Positions 26,566 to 36,252 of a stretch of 64,000 bases of DNA are shown here, piece after piece. The notes beneath the pieces were generated by a model. That model made no database searches and was not told the origin of the DNA. It worked only from the letters and a program-made list of their open reading frames with translations. This stretch comes from AP-15 sp963797115 (GTDB lineage: Bacteria; Pseudomonadota; Alphaproteobacteria; ATCC43930; CGMCC-115725). Made by a program: the position numbers and the translations under genes. The stretch spans positions 2,108,001-2,172,000 of the forward strand of contig CAWCOH010000001.1 in NCBI GenBank assembly GCA_963797115.1, in the 5' to 3' direction. The first letter of the stretch is position 1; each line of letters opens with the position of its first letter.

Positions 26566-29500
26566 TCACAACCTAATCTCTACATCCGGGTCGCCGGCCG
26601 CGAGTGCGCTCATATAGGCAAGGCAAAGGTCGCGGGAACGGTAGGAGCCGTAGGCTGCCGTCTCCTCGCGCTCGACGATCGGGAAGGTCGAATAGATGTA
26701 GCGCACGTCGTCGCGGTCGGGGACGCCGTAAAGGTGGAAATAAACCGCGTCCAGCTTCGCCCGAAGCTTCAGGCGGCGTTCCTCATCCCATTTGAAGGGC
26801 GGCCTCACGCGGCCGTCGTCGTCAACGTAGCCGAGGTCCTGCGCGAAGGGTGCCATATCGTGGGCGGTGTAGGTCAGCTCAAGCACAGCCTCGCGGACGA
26901 TTGCCGCGGTGGTTTTCCGACCGAACCGAACGGCCCCGTATCGTTGCGCGGGTATGACCGGAAGCTGCTCGACGATATACCAATTTAAATGAGTGCTCTG
27001 AGCCTTCTGGCGGGTGATATTATCGAGAACAACAGCACCCAGATTACCGAGAAGGAGAGGCGATAGGCACTTGTATTCCGCAATGCTTTCTGGGAACAGC
27101 GCAGGCGCCGTGTTCCCGAAGCCGGCAAGCGGGACGGTAGCGGCAATCATTGTCCGTACGTCCGTAGCCCGCGCGATGTCTCTGAAGACAATCGTCCATT
27201 CGAGCCCTTCAGGTAGGGCGACTTCCCGCAATGGGACCCAATATTGTGGGGTCGGCAGGAAGTCCGGATCAGCCTTTTGATCGGCAGTGATAGCCTCGCT
27301 CAGCGCGGTATTGTGCAGGTTCGCGGCGTTGACCTCGACGGACGCCGCGCGATGATCGAACTGGTGGATCATGCGCCCGACATAAAGCGGTACCCAATCC
27401 CCTGATGGGCTGCGGAAACGGTTGCCGCCGACGGGATAGGCGCCTCCGCGCTCTTGCAGCTCCTGGCGCGTGCGGAAGAGGTGGGAGTCGTTGGTCATGT
27501 CAAACATCCGGACATATCTGACCGGCCATGCCTTGACCTCGCGGCCCGCGGAGCGGTCCACCAAAACCGGCAAGCGGGAATAAATCGCCGTCGTAAGCTT
27601 GGCATCCCGCCGAGTGCGGAAGATCGGCGCTGTGCCGGTATTAGGATTGACGCCGGCGAAATCGTCGGCGGTCAGTGAGAAGCAGCGCGCGGGATCATCC
27701 AGTTCGGCGACGTCGTGGAGATAGACTGCGTATTTAGTGGGCTCGTTTATTGGCGATGGGCTCGCCACGAAAATGCAAAACTTGAATGATGCATGAACAT
27801 CGGGAAAGAAAACCTTCTTGTTCTCGAAGTCATAGAGAACCTTTAGCCGACCGCCGGTCGCAACACCCTTGAAGAACGGCGCTGCGGTCTTGTCGGACGC
27901 GATGCCGGAGGGGGTGAGAAGGCCGACTATCCCACTTGGCTTGACGATCGCCATCGCCCGCTCGACAAACAACGAGTAGATGTTCATGTCACCGCCGGAG
28001 AGCAGTGGATAGTCGCCCGAGCCGCGGGCCAGACGAAAGGCCGCCTCGGCTCGCGTCTCCGCCTTGGCATAGTCCTGCGCGAGCGGATCGCCGGCTGTCT
28101 CCAGGGCAGCCACCATACGCTTGCGGTCGGCGGCGCGTGTTGCCAGCGCGATCTCCCGCCGGCGGGCGGCGAACCACTCGACCTGCTGCAGCTTCATGCG
28201 GTCCCATGGCGGATTGCCGATGATCGCGTCGAACCCGCCGGTCAGCTTCGCGGATTCCCAGATGGACCACACGCCAGGAAAGGCGACCTGCCAATTGAGA
28301 AAATGTTCTTCCTCGATCAGCTCCCGCGCCCTCGCCAATAGCTCCGATAAGCGCATAGCTTCGGACCGGCCATTCGTGACCGGCTCGCTGCCGAGCGCGA
28401 TCTGGACCGGATCGCCCAGTTGCCCGTCGAAGAAGGCGTGGAGCGCGGCCTTGTCCTCCTTCGCCTTGGGGTCGAGCCAGTCGATCGCGTGAATGAACGA
28501 GAGGAAAGCGTCGAGCGGCGCGGTCATCTCCCGCACTTCCTCGAAGATCAGTTCGGACCGCTCCGCCTCAGCGATCTCGGAGTCGGTCAGTCCCTCGATG
28601 ACCTGCATCGATGCGGCGGCACGCATCGCGCGGCGCATTGGCTCGTGCAGTAGGAGCGGCTTGCCCCAGGACGCGGCCTTGCCGATCCCGCCTCTGACCC
28701 ACGAGCCAAAGAGGCTGTCGCCATGGCGCAAATGATGGTCGAGGAAGCTCAGCGGCGCGCCGACGGTGAAGGTATGGAGCCACAAGGAAACCTTGGCGAG
28801 CTCGACCGCCATCAAGTTTTTATCGACGCCATAAACGCAGCGTTTCAATACCATGCGGCGGATGATGTGCCGGTCGTCGAGCTGGGCCGGATCGACGGTC
28901 CAGCCGCGCTCCTCGGCATTGCCGAGAATGGTGTTGCGGATGGCCTCGATCCGGTCGCCCAGCGGAGAAGAGTAATCTCCCCACGAGACGATCGCCTCGG
29001 CTTCGGCCATCGCCGTGATCACCTGATCGGCCAGATAATCGACCAGGCTGACGAGGAAATGGCCGGACCCCATCGCGGGGTCGCAGATTTTCAGCTCAAG
29101 CAGCTTTTCGGCCGGGTCGAGGCGCTTCAAGGCGCCGAGCCGATAGTCCTCGGGCTGCTTGCCCCTCGCCAACTCCTCGGCCCTCGTCCTGAAGCGTTCT
29201 ATCCGTTGAGCAACCAGAGGGGCGATGGTCTCACGGATAATCAGCCGGACAAGGTCGTCCGGTGTGTAGTAGCTGCCCGATCCCTTTCGGGCGAAAACAT
29301 TGGGGCGGATGAGGATCTCGCCTTGCTCGCGAATGACTTCATGCTCCAGCAGGCGCTCGTAAATCGATCCGAGCTGCTGGACGCTGAGATCGCGATAATT
29401 GATGTATTTGCGCCCATCGCTCGTGCGCTCGAAGGAGAGTGCGTCAATCACGTTTGCCATGACCGCGTCGCCGAGGCGGATCTTTGTGAGCAGCGGCGTG

Positions 29501-30636
29501 CGCTCGGCGTCGAACAGGCCGCCATTGTAGGGCGGCAACCCGATCGACAAATCGCCCTGGTCGATCGCGCGGCAGAGATCGTCTAGTGCCGACCAGTAGC
29601 GGGCGGCAGTGTCCGAGAACGTATCGTTGCGGTCCTTTCGCCGCCCGACATCTCCACGGACTTGCTCGCGCAAGCCGTAATCGTCATAGCGGTTGTCACG
29701 AACCGGCAGGAGATCCCTGTCCTCGGCATAGAGGATGAACAAAAGGCTATAGAGCAGGATCAGCGCGGCCTCGCGCACCTCCTGCAAGGGAGCGGCCGGG
29801 ACGGCCGCGGCGATGGCGCGGGCCAGGTCGGGAAAGACCTGGCCGAAAACCAGGTTGGACAAGTTGGCGGCGACACGCTCTTCGTAATATCGCCCCTCCT
29901 CAAGAGCTCGCTGATGAAAAGGGCGGTTATCACTCGGCGTCGGCAGGAAAGCAGAACGCACGAAGACGAGGGCGAAGACCTTCAGCCAGTGTCGGCGTTC
30001 TTGCTCGGTGAGGGCGAACAGGCCGCCCTCATGGCCGGTGATGGCAAGGACCATGGCCAGATCGATCTCTTAGAACTGCTCTGAGACCGAACGCGCCCCC
30101 TGGTAATAGAGTCGCCACTGTCCACCATTGGTGAGCATGCCCCACCGCAGTTTGCCGGTGGTGAGGTCTTCCACACGCCGCAGGTAGCGGAGCATCTGCG
30201 TCGAGGGAGCGGTGTCCTCCCCCCGCCGGCCCGACCGGCGGTCAAGCGGCCTGCGCCATCGTTTCGATTCGACGACAGCGAGACCGAACTCGTAGCGTCT
30301 CCACTCGTGCGGGAAGGCATTGGCTCGGGCCTTTGCTGAGCCGTCTTCAAAGAGCAGCCCGTCGGGCACGTCCTCGCGGCCTCGTGGCGCGAGATTCTGC
30401 TGACGCAGGCTCTCGGTCCATCCGAGCCGGGTCAGTATCGGCCAGATCAGGTCGTCCTCGGTCTGGCTTTCGTTCGGGGATTGCGCGGTCGGAAACCGGT
30501 CGAAGATATGCCGGAAATCCACACGAAGCGCTTCAAGCGCACCATCGTCAAAGTGCGACCAGTCGGCTAGGCGGGTGATCGACTCCTGCAAGAAGTCACT
30601 GGAAAACAGACTGCCTTGAAATACTCCCTCACTCAT
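26566..30636 (-). pseudogene. type IIG-like restriction-modification protein, split by an in-frame TAA
   Basis: Reading from ATG 30636 gives 188 residues, a TAA at 30070-30072, then 1,167 more codons in the same frame. The two parts are one protein: the first ends GARSVSEQF and the second continues EIDLAMVLAITG. The N-terminal part has a PD-(D/E)XK-like nuclease pattern (QTEDDLIWP, PDGLLFEDG, VVESKRW). The rest is an Eco57I-type adenine methyltransferase with motif I DPAMGSGHFLVSLVDYL (near 29.07 kb) and motif IV NPPWDRM (near 28.21 kb), plus a specificity region. One polypeptide would cut and methylate DNA. With the stop, the methylase could restart at the ATG at 30054, which would leave modification without cleavage. 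It is a solitary island in an otherwise conserved core region. Confidence 0.82.
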
Positions 30637-30710
30637 TTCCCCCAACCGTTCCCCTATAGGAAGCCCTCACCCTCCTACGTTGCGCTCCCTCCCCCTGACT
30701 TGGGTTCCTC

Positions 30711-30734
30711 ACTCCCCGCGCGCGTGCGGGGAGT
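30711..30734. repeat. perfect short palindrome
   Basis: ACTCCCCGC and GCGGGGAGT flank six bases. It lies 36 bases beyond the stop of the lpxB-gloA frame. There is no T-run on either side, so it is a repeat or mRNA-stabilising hairpin rather than a standard terminator. A CCCTCCCCC-rich stretch precedes it. Confidence 0.55.
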
Positions 30735-30769
30735 AAGGATGGATGGATGAGGTTACCCTCGCCGCTCTT

Positions 30770-32422
30770 TTAGGGGCGTTGGACCAATTCGATGCGATAG
30801 CCGTCCGGGTCCTCGATAAAGGCGATGACCGAACCGCCATGCGCCATCGGCCCGGCCGGGCGCGGGATCTTGACACCGGCTGCGGCGAGGCGCTCGCAAG
30901 TCTTGTAGACGTCCGGCACGCCAACCGCGAGGTGACCAAAGGCGCTGCCCAGGTTATAGGGCTCGGCTTGATCCCAGTTGTGGGTCAGCTCGATGACCGT
31001 GTTGTCGGCCTCGTCGCCGTAGCCGACAAAGGCGAGCGTAAATTTCCCGCTCGGATAGTCGCGTTTGCGCAGCAGCTTCATACCGAGCTGATCGGTATAG
31101 AACTTCAGCGAAGCGTCGAGGTCGCGAACGCGGAGCATCGTGTGCAGCAGCCGCATCCTTTCGGCGCCGGCTGTCGGTTTCGTCGCTTCGGCTGTCTCGG
31201 TCATTGCCATGATCGGTTCCTCTGTCGGAAGGCTGTGGTTGCCCAATCGTCGCCGGCGTGCGGCGACAATATCCAGGACCTGGTCGGCTGCCCGAAGGCT
31301 GGGGGAAGCACCACCGGTTTCGAGCAGATGCCTCGCCTCATCATACCCCTCGTAATGTGCAGCGCGAACCCGTTCGTTTCGGACGAGTTCAGCGACCGAA
31401 GCGGCTATTCGCTCGGGCGTACAATTGTGCCCGAGCAGCTCGCAGACAAGCGGTTTGCCGAGAAGGAGGTTGACGAGATTGACCTGCCGGACCTTGAGGA
31501 CCCGATTGAGAAATGCCTCGGTCAGCGGGTTCAGACGGTATCCCACAACCATCGGCAGCTTGGCCAACGCCAGTTCCAGTGCAACAGAGCCGGAGGCGGC
31601 GAGCGCCACCTTGCTGGCGGCGAACGCGTCGTATTTAACCTCGGGTCGGCGGACGATGATCGGAGCACCGGGCCAGGCCCGAACCGCATCGGCGACCGTT
31701 GCCGCCACTGTGGCCACAGTAGGCACGGCTACACGGAAGGGGCCAATCAGACTCTTCAGTCGCTCGAGGCCTTCGCCGAAAATCGACAGCAGACGTATTA
31801 CCTCCCCGTTGCGGCTGCCCGGCAGTACCGTAATCAGCAGCTCATCCGCCGCGAGCCCGTGCGAGGTCCGAAACCGCTTCCCATCCCCCCGGTCGGCACC
31901 GCTCTCGAGCACCGGGTGGCCGACATAGCAGCACGACAGCCCGACCTGCTCGAAATAGGGCGGCTCGAACGGGAGCAAGGTCATCAGATGATCGTACCAA
32001 CGGGCCATCCGCCGGGCTCGGCCGGCACGCCACGCCCAGACCATTGGGGCGACATAATGAATAAGAGGCAAGGTCTCGCCGCTACGGCGCAGGCGGTGTG
32101 CGACGCGCCAGCTGAACCCCGAGCTGTCGATCGTCACGACAGCATCAGGCTGGAGCGCACGGATTGCCGCCACAGTCTCGCGCACATGCCGCAAAATAAC
32201 CGGCGCTCGCGGCACGACTTCGGCGACACCTGCAACGGCAATATCGCTCAACGGAGCGAGGCTGGTCAGGCCTTGCTCATGCATGCGCTCTCCGCCGATC
32301 CCGGCGATTTGGAGACGGCCCCCCGTGCGCTGACGTAGCGCAGCGATCAGAGCGCCGCCAAGGGCATCACCAGAGGGTTCGCCTGCAACCAGGAAAATGA
32401 ACGGCGGTCGGGATGCGCTCAA
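30770..32422 (-). CDS. lpxB-gloA: LpxB fused in frame to a glyoxalase I-like (VOC) domain
   Basis: One 550-residue frame. Residues 1 to about 390 are lipid A disaccharide synthase (VAGEPSGD, HYVAPMVWAWR, VLPGSRNGEV, ASGSVALELAL), which joins two acylated glucosamines at the inner membrane. Residues about 405-550 are a lactoylglutathione lyase (LLHTMLRVRDLDASLKFY, FTLAFVGYG, NTVIELTHNWD, FGHLAVGV, FIEDPDGYRIELV), detoxifying methylglutathione-derived hemithioacetal. The bridge is AARRRRLGNHSLPTEEPI. No stop separates them. The glyoxalase keeps its own AGAGGA and ATG at 31210, so it may also be made separately. LpxB starts at a TTG overlapping the lpxI stop as TTGA; no other start precedes GEPSGD. 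Confidence 0.9.
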   Translation of the reverse strand: MSASRPPFIFLVAGEPSGDALGGALIAALRQRTGGRLQIAGIGGERMHEQGLTSLAPLSDIAVAGVAEVVPRAPVILRHVRETVAAIRALQPDAVVTIDSSGFSWRVAHRLRRSGETLPLIHYVAPMVWAWRAGRARRMARWYDHLMTLLPFEPPYFEQVGLSCCYVGHPVLESGADRGDGKRFRTSHGLAADELLITVLPGSRNGEVIRLLSIFGEGLERLKSLIGPFRVAVPTVATVAATVADAVRAWPGAPIIVRRPEVKYDAFAASKVALAASGSVALELALAKLPMVVGYRLNPLTEAFLNRVLKVRQVNLVNLLLGKPLVCELLGHNCTPERIAASVAELVRNERVRAAHYEGYDEARHLLETGGASPSLRAADQVLDIVAARRRRLGNHSLPTEEPIMAMTETAEATKPTAGAERMRLLHTMLRVRDLDASLKFYTDQLGMKLLRKRDYPSGKFTLAFVGYGDEADNTVIELTHNWDQAEPYNLGSAFGHLAVGVPDVYKTCERLAAAGVKIPRPAGPMAHGGSVIAFIEDPDGYRIELVQRP

Positions 32423-33237
32423 GATCGACGAACGCCGACCACGAACAGACCGGCTCGATCAGCCGATCGGATGACCTCATGGCGATCGAGGATGATGGTC
32501 GCGTCGGCCTCGACCGCGATGCCCGACAACCCGGTTTGCGCGGCCAGCTCGACGGTGCGGAGCCCGATCGTCGGCTGGTCGGCACGGCGTTCCTGACCCG
32601 GCTTCTCAATCTTGACGAGCACGCCGCCGAGACCCTCGCGACTGAATGCGGCGCATCGCCTCAGAAGTTCATCAGTCCCTTCGATAGCTTCGACGCCAAG
32701 CACGAGACCTTGCTGGACGATCACGGCCTGCCCGATGTCAAGAGCGCCCAAGGTCTGCGCGATCCGCAAGCCGTGCTCAATATCGGCCTGCGATTGCTCG
32801 CTCGGTCGAATTGCGCCAAGTGGCCCTTCGGGCGCGATCTCGGGGCCAAGCAACTGGTCGGCCCCGATCACCCGAAAGCCCTCGTGCTCGAGTTCGGCAA
32901 CCACGGCCGAAAGCAGACCATTGTCGCCAAGCGCACGATAACCGATCCGGGCAAAAAGTTTGGCTGCACGCCGGTCCGGACGGAGTGAGAGAAGTGAAGG
33001 GCGTCGAATACCGCCGGCCAGCACGAGTTCGGTCACCCTGTTTTCGCGCAGCAAGGCGAGACCTGTAGCGGCGGCGCCGACGCGGCACCATGCGTGCGGC
33101 ACGCCGCGCACGATCTCCGGTTCGGCCTCTCCCTCGATGGCGAGCACAAAGACGTCTCGTTCAGCCGCACGGCAGCGTTCGATCAGACGCAAGGGCAAGC
33201 CCCCGCTGCCAGCCACGATGCCGAGCCTATTCGCCAT
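32419..33237 (-). CDS. lpxI: UDP-2,3-diacylglucosamine diphosphatase LpxI
   Basis: A 272-residue LpxI (DUF1009) protein, which makes lipid X for LpxB. Conserved stretches are GIVAGSGGLPLRLIE, LAGGIRRPSL, ALGDNGLLSAVV, GADQLL, GQAVIVQQGLVLGVEAIEGTD and VKIEKPGQ. The ATG at 33237 overlaps the lpxA stop by 11 bases; upstream in-frame codons belong to lpxA antisense-free overlap and are not protein-like. LpxI replaces LpxH in alphaproteobacteria. Confidence 0.94.
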   Translation of the reverse strand: MANRLGIVAGSGGLPLRLIERCRAAERDVFVLAIEGEAEPEIVRGVPHAWCRVGAAATGLALLRENRVTELVLAGGIRRPSLLSLRPDRRAAKLFARIGYRALGDNGLLSAVVAELEHEGFRVIGADQLLGPEIAPEGPLGAIRPSEQSQADIEHGLRIAQTLGALDIGQAVIVQQGLVLGVEAIEGTDELLRRCAAFSREGLGGVLVKIEKPGQERRADQPTIGLRTVELAAQTGLSGIAVEADATIILDRHEVIRSADRAGLFVVGVRRS

Positions 33238-34027
33238 TCGCCTCCTTAGGCTGGCAGATGGCGCGGCTGGAATCGGCACGGATGAATTGGAGGATATCTT
33301 CAACCGGAGCGACGCCGCTAAAGCGCTCGGCGGTTTCGTTCACCCGATCGCCGAACGTGCCGTCGGAGGAGAACAAAAATTGGTAGGCGTTGCGTAAGCC
33401 TAGAATATCTTCGCGGCTGAAGCCGCGTCTTTGCATGCCGATGATGTTTAGTCCGCAGAGTCGCGCCCGCTCCCCCATCACCTGGCCGTAAGGAATGACG
33501 TCGCGTTCAACGCCTGACATTCCGCCGATCATCGCGTGCCGGCCGATCCGGACAAATTGATGGACCGCACAGAGGCCCCCAAGGACGGCGTAATCCTCGA
33601 TGACCACGTGACCGGCAAGAGTAGCGTTGTTGGCCATTACCACGTGATTTGCGATCTGACAGTCATGAGCGATATGCGCGCCAACCATGAACAAGCAGTT
33701 GTCGCCGACCCGCGTTACCATTCCGCCCCCCCTCGTTCCGGGATTCATCGTCACGTATTCCCGGATCGAGTTGTCCCGCCCGATGACGAGCGCGGATTTC
33801 TCACCTCGATATTTGAGATCCTGCGGCTCGAGCCCGATCGCGGCAAAGGGGAAAATGCGAGTGCCTTCACCAATCGTGGTGCGGCCGTCAACGACGACGT
33901 GCGACATAAGCGTTACCCCCGCACCGAGCGAGACATGCTCGCCGACGATGCAGTATGGCCCAATTGTCACTCCCTCGGACAGCACGGCCCCGGGAGCGAC
34001 GATGGCCGTCGGATGGATCTGACGCAT
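33227..34027 (-). CDS. lpxA: UDP-N-acetylglucosamine acyltransferase
   Basis: LpxA (266 residues) performs the first lipid A acylation using acyl-ACP. It starts MRQIHPTAIVAPGA at 34027 and is built of left-handed helix hexapeptide repeats, with the catalytic His in the HIAHDCQIANHVVMANN segment and LGGLCAVHQFVRIGRHAMIGG. The C-terminal helices carry LRNAYQFLFS. The extra 31 codons upstream in the frame overlap fabZ and are not conserved. Confidence 0.96.
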   Translation of the reverse strand: MRQIHPTAIVAPGAVLSEGVTIGPYCIVGEHVSLGAGVTLMSHVVVDGRTTIGEGTRIFPFAAIGLEPQDLKYRGEKSALVIGRDNSIREYVTMNPGTRGGGMVTRVGDNCLFMVGAHIAHDCQIANHVVMANNATLAGHVVIEDYAVLGGLCAVHQFVRIGRHAMIGGMSGVERDVIPYGQVMGERARLCGLNIIGMQRRGFSREDILGLRNAYQFLFSSDGTFGDRVNETAERFSGVAPVEDILQFIRADSSRAICQPKEANGE

Positions 34028-34038
34028 ATGGCGAATGG

Positions 34039-34509
34039 CTATTCGCTGAGGATCATCGCCGCAAAGACTGCTTCGGCCATCAGATTGTCGCCGACCTTCG
34101 CCTGGCCTTCGAACTTCCAAACATTACCGCGATTTCGTTGCTTTGCGACGTAGACATCAAGCCGATCTCCCGGAAAAACCGGTCGTCGGAAGCGAGCGTT
34201 GTCGACGCTCATGAAGTAAACGAGCTTGCCCTCCGCTTCAGGACCCAGCGTGTGGACGACGAGCACCGCCGCCGTTTGCGCCATCGCCTCGATTATCAGC
34301 ACCCCCGGCATGACTGGGCGCGCCGGAAAATGGCCCTGAAAATAACCTTCGTTGATGGACACGTTCTTGATCCCGGTCGCCCGCTCGTTCGCCACCATGT
34401 CGACGACCTTGTCGATCATCAGAAAGGGATGGCGGTGCGGGATCATTTCCATGATCCGCTGAACATCTACTTGTGTGACTTGCTGTTCTGTACAAACCGG
34501 AGCGATCAT
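34039..34509 (-). CDS. fabZ: 3-hydroxyacyl-ACP dehydratase
   Basis: FabZ (156 residues) removes water from 3-hydroxyacyl-ACP, competing with LpxA and LpxD for substrate. The catalytic His is in IPHRHPFLMIDKV, and the Glu is in HFPARPVMPGVLIIEAMAQ. The ATG at 34509 overlaps the lpxD stop; a GTG one codon earlier is possible. The lpxA start follows 11 bases after the stop. Confidence 0.96.
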   Translation of the reverse strand: MIAPVCTEQQVTQVDVQRIMEMIPHRHPFLMIDKVVDMVANERATGIKNVSINEGYFQGHFPARPVMPGVLIIEAMAQTAAVLVVHTLGPEAEGKLVYFMSVDNARFRRPVFPGDRLDVYVAKQRNRGNVWKFEGQAKVGDNLMAEAVFAAMILSE

Positions 34510-35531
34510 CACCGGTCTTTCTTTTTAGCGAGGCGTTGCAGCACCGCAGTCTGCCTCATGAACTCAGAGAGTGGAACCGCCGGACTGCCGCATACCGTTT
34601 CGCCAGCCGCCACGTCGCGCATGATCCCGCTCTTGGCGGCGATGCGCGCCCCGCTCCCGATATGGAGATGCCCGGCGAGCCCGCCTTGACCTCCGACCAT
34701 GACGAAGTCACCGAGGGTTGTGCTCCCGGAGATGCCAACCTGCCCGGCGAGAATACAGCACCGACCGAGAACGACGTTGTGCCCGATCTGTACCAGATTA
34801 TCAATCATTGAACCCGAGCCGATCACGGTATCGCGACCGGATCCGCGGTCGATCGTCGTGTTCGCACCGATGTCTACGTCATCGCCAATCACAACCCGAC
34901 CGAGCTGCGGGATCTTAATCGGACCGGTCGGATCGGGCGCGAACCCGAAACCGGCCTGGCCGATCCGCACGCCGGGATGCAGCACAACACGCGATCCGAT
35001 CAGGCAGTGGCTGAGAGTTACACTGGCGCCGATTCGGCAGTCGTCGCCGACTACGACACCCGCCGCTATCACGACGTTGGGGCCAATATGACAACGCCGT
35101 CCGAGTTGCACACTTCGCTCGATGACGGCATTTGGTCCGATGTCGCAATCGTCCGGAACCAGAGCCGTCGGATCGATCGGCGCCGATGATACCCGACGGG
35201 GAATGGCAGCACGTTCGGGGTAAAACGCGTGGGCAATCAGAGCATACGCTTTGTACGGGGCATCGCTGACGATCAGAGCCATCGCGGGCGGGGCCCGTTC
35301 GGCCGCCCACTGGTCGGCAATGACGGCACCCGCAGCAGACCGAACAAATGCCTCCACATATTTCCGATTCTCGAGAAAGCTCACCTCTCCGGGGCCGGCG
35401 GTCTCAAGCGGGCTCACATCATAGAAAAGCCGCCCGCCCTGATCTGGACGGAGCAGTCTGGCCCCGCTCAGCTCGGCGAGCGCGCCGAGCGCGAAGGGCC
35501 CTGCCCGGTCAAAGAAGCGCGGATCTGCCAT
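34509..35531 (-). CDS. lpxD: UDP-3-O-acylglucosamine N-acyltransferase
   Basis: LpxD (340 residues) adds the second, N-linked acyl chain in lipid A synthesis. It has an N-terminal uridine-binding domain (YDVSPLETAGPGEVSFLENRKY), then hexapeptide repeats with GFGFAP and the catalytic His in LVQIGHNVVLG, and a C-terminal helix. MADPRFF at 35531 is chosen because the 51 codons before it are Arg-rich and overlap the skp coding end. Confidence 0.96.
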   Translation of the reverse strand: MADPRFFDRAGPFALGALAELSGARLLRPDQGGRLFYDVSPLETAGPGEVSFLENRKYVEAFVRSAAGAVIADQWAAERAPPAMALIVSDAPYKAYALIAHAFYPERAAIPRRVSSAPIDPTALVPDDCDIGPNAVIERSVQLGRRCHIGPNVVIAAGVVVGDDCRIGASVTLSHCLIGSRVVLHPGVRIGQAGFGFAPDPTGPIKIPQLGRVVIGDDVDIGANTTIDRGSGRDTVIGSGSMIDNLVQIGHNVVLGRCCILAGQVGISGSTTLGDFVMVGGQGGLAGHLHIGSGARIAAKSGIMRDVAAGETVCGSPAVPLSEFMRQTAVLQRLAKKKDR

Positions 35532-35559
35532 TTGTCTCGGCAGGTCGGTGAGGCGAGCC

Positions 35560-36252
35560 TCATTTCTTCTTCTTAGATTTAGGGCTCGCAGCGGCAGGGT
35601 CACTTGCTTCCGCGGGTGCGGCACTCGCACTGGAAGGTGGAGTCGGCGCGACGAAATTAACTGTGAGCGCCGGCATTTCCTCATCGAGCTTGTGGAGCAC
35701 TTCGTCCGTCACATCAAATCCTTGATCGAATAAAACAAGGTCTGCGCGTTGGAATACCAAGTTAGCTTTTCGTTGTTTTGCAATATCAGCGATGATCTTT
35801 AGCATTTGTTCCTGAATTTTTTGAAGGGCATCGCCATTTGACTTCTCCAAAGCTTGACGTTTACCTTGTACATTTTTCTCAAGTTCATTGACCTTCTGTT
35901 GGAAATCTCGTCCTTTCTGATTTAGTGCTTCGGGTGTAAGAGAGGCCTGTTGTCGCTGCAGCTTGTCGCGCTCTGCGCGGAGCAGCTCTTCCTGATGCGA
36001 AATCTCTTTCGTATATTCGCCGCGTTTCTCTTCAATTTGGCTGCGAACCATCTTGGCCGCCTTCGAATTCTGCAGCAGCGCCTGATAATCAACGACCATG
36101 ACCGTCAAGTTCTGCGCAGCGAGTAGAGGAGCCTGCGGCGCCGCGGGAGCAGGGGTCGGGGGCGCAGGTGGGGCTTGCGCGACCGCACTGCCGGCAGACG
36201 CGCAAAGGAAAGGCAGTGCAAGGACCATCGATCGGAAATAAGATAGAAACAT
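35560..36252 (-). CDS. skp: periplasmic OmpH/Skp-family chaperone
   Basis: A 230-residue Skp-like protein that shields unfolded outer-membrane proteins in the periplasm. It has a signal peptide (VLALPFLCASAGSAVAQA), a Pro/Ala-rich stretch, VMVVDYQALLQNSKAA, then two long coiled-coil arms (about 75-165) and a strand (NLVFQRADLVLF). The tail is Ala/Ser-rich and ends KSKKKK. The start overlaps the bamA stop by one base (TAATG). The second ATG at 36228 is an alternative start. Confidence 0.9.
   Translation of the reverse strand: MFLSYFRSMVLALPFLCASAGSAVAQAPPAPPTPAPAAPQAPLLAAQNLTVMVVDYQALLQNSKAAKMVRSQIEEKRGEYTKEISHQEELLRAERDKLQRQQASLTPEALNQKGRDFQQKVNELEKNVQGKRQALEKSNGDALQKIQEQMLKIIADIAKQRKANLVFQRADLVLFDQGFDVTDEVLHKLDEEMPALTVNFVAPTPPSSASAAPAEASDPAAASPKSKKKK

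Noticed and set aside
30070..30072. Possible recoding at the TAA in the restriction-modification gene
   Set aside because: TAA has no known bacterial recoding like Sec for UGA, and no hairpin or slippery run was seen; a plain nonsense change is simpler.
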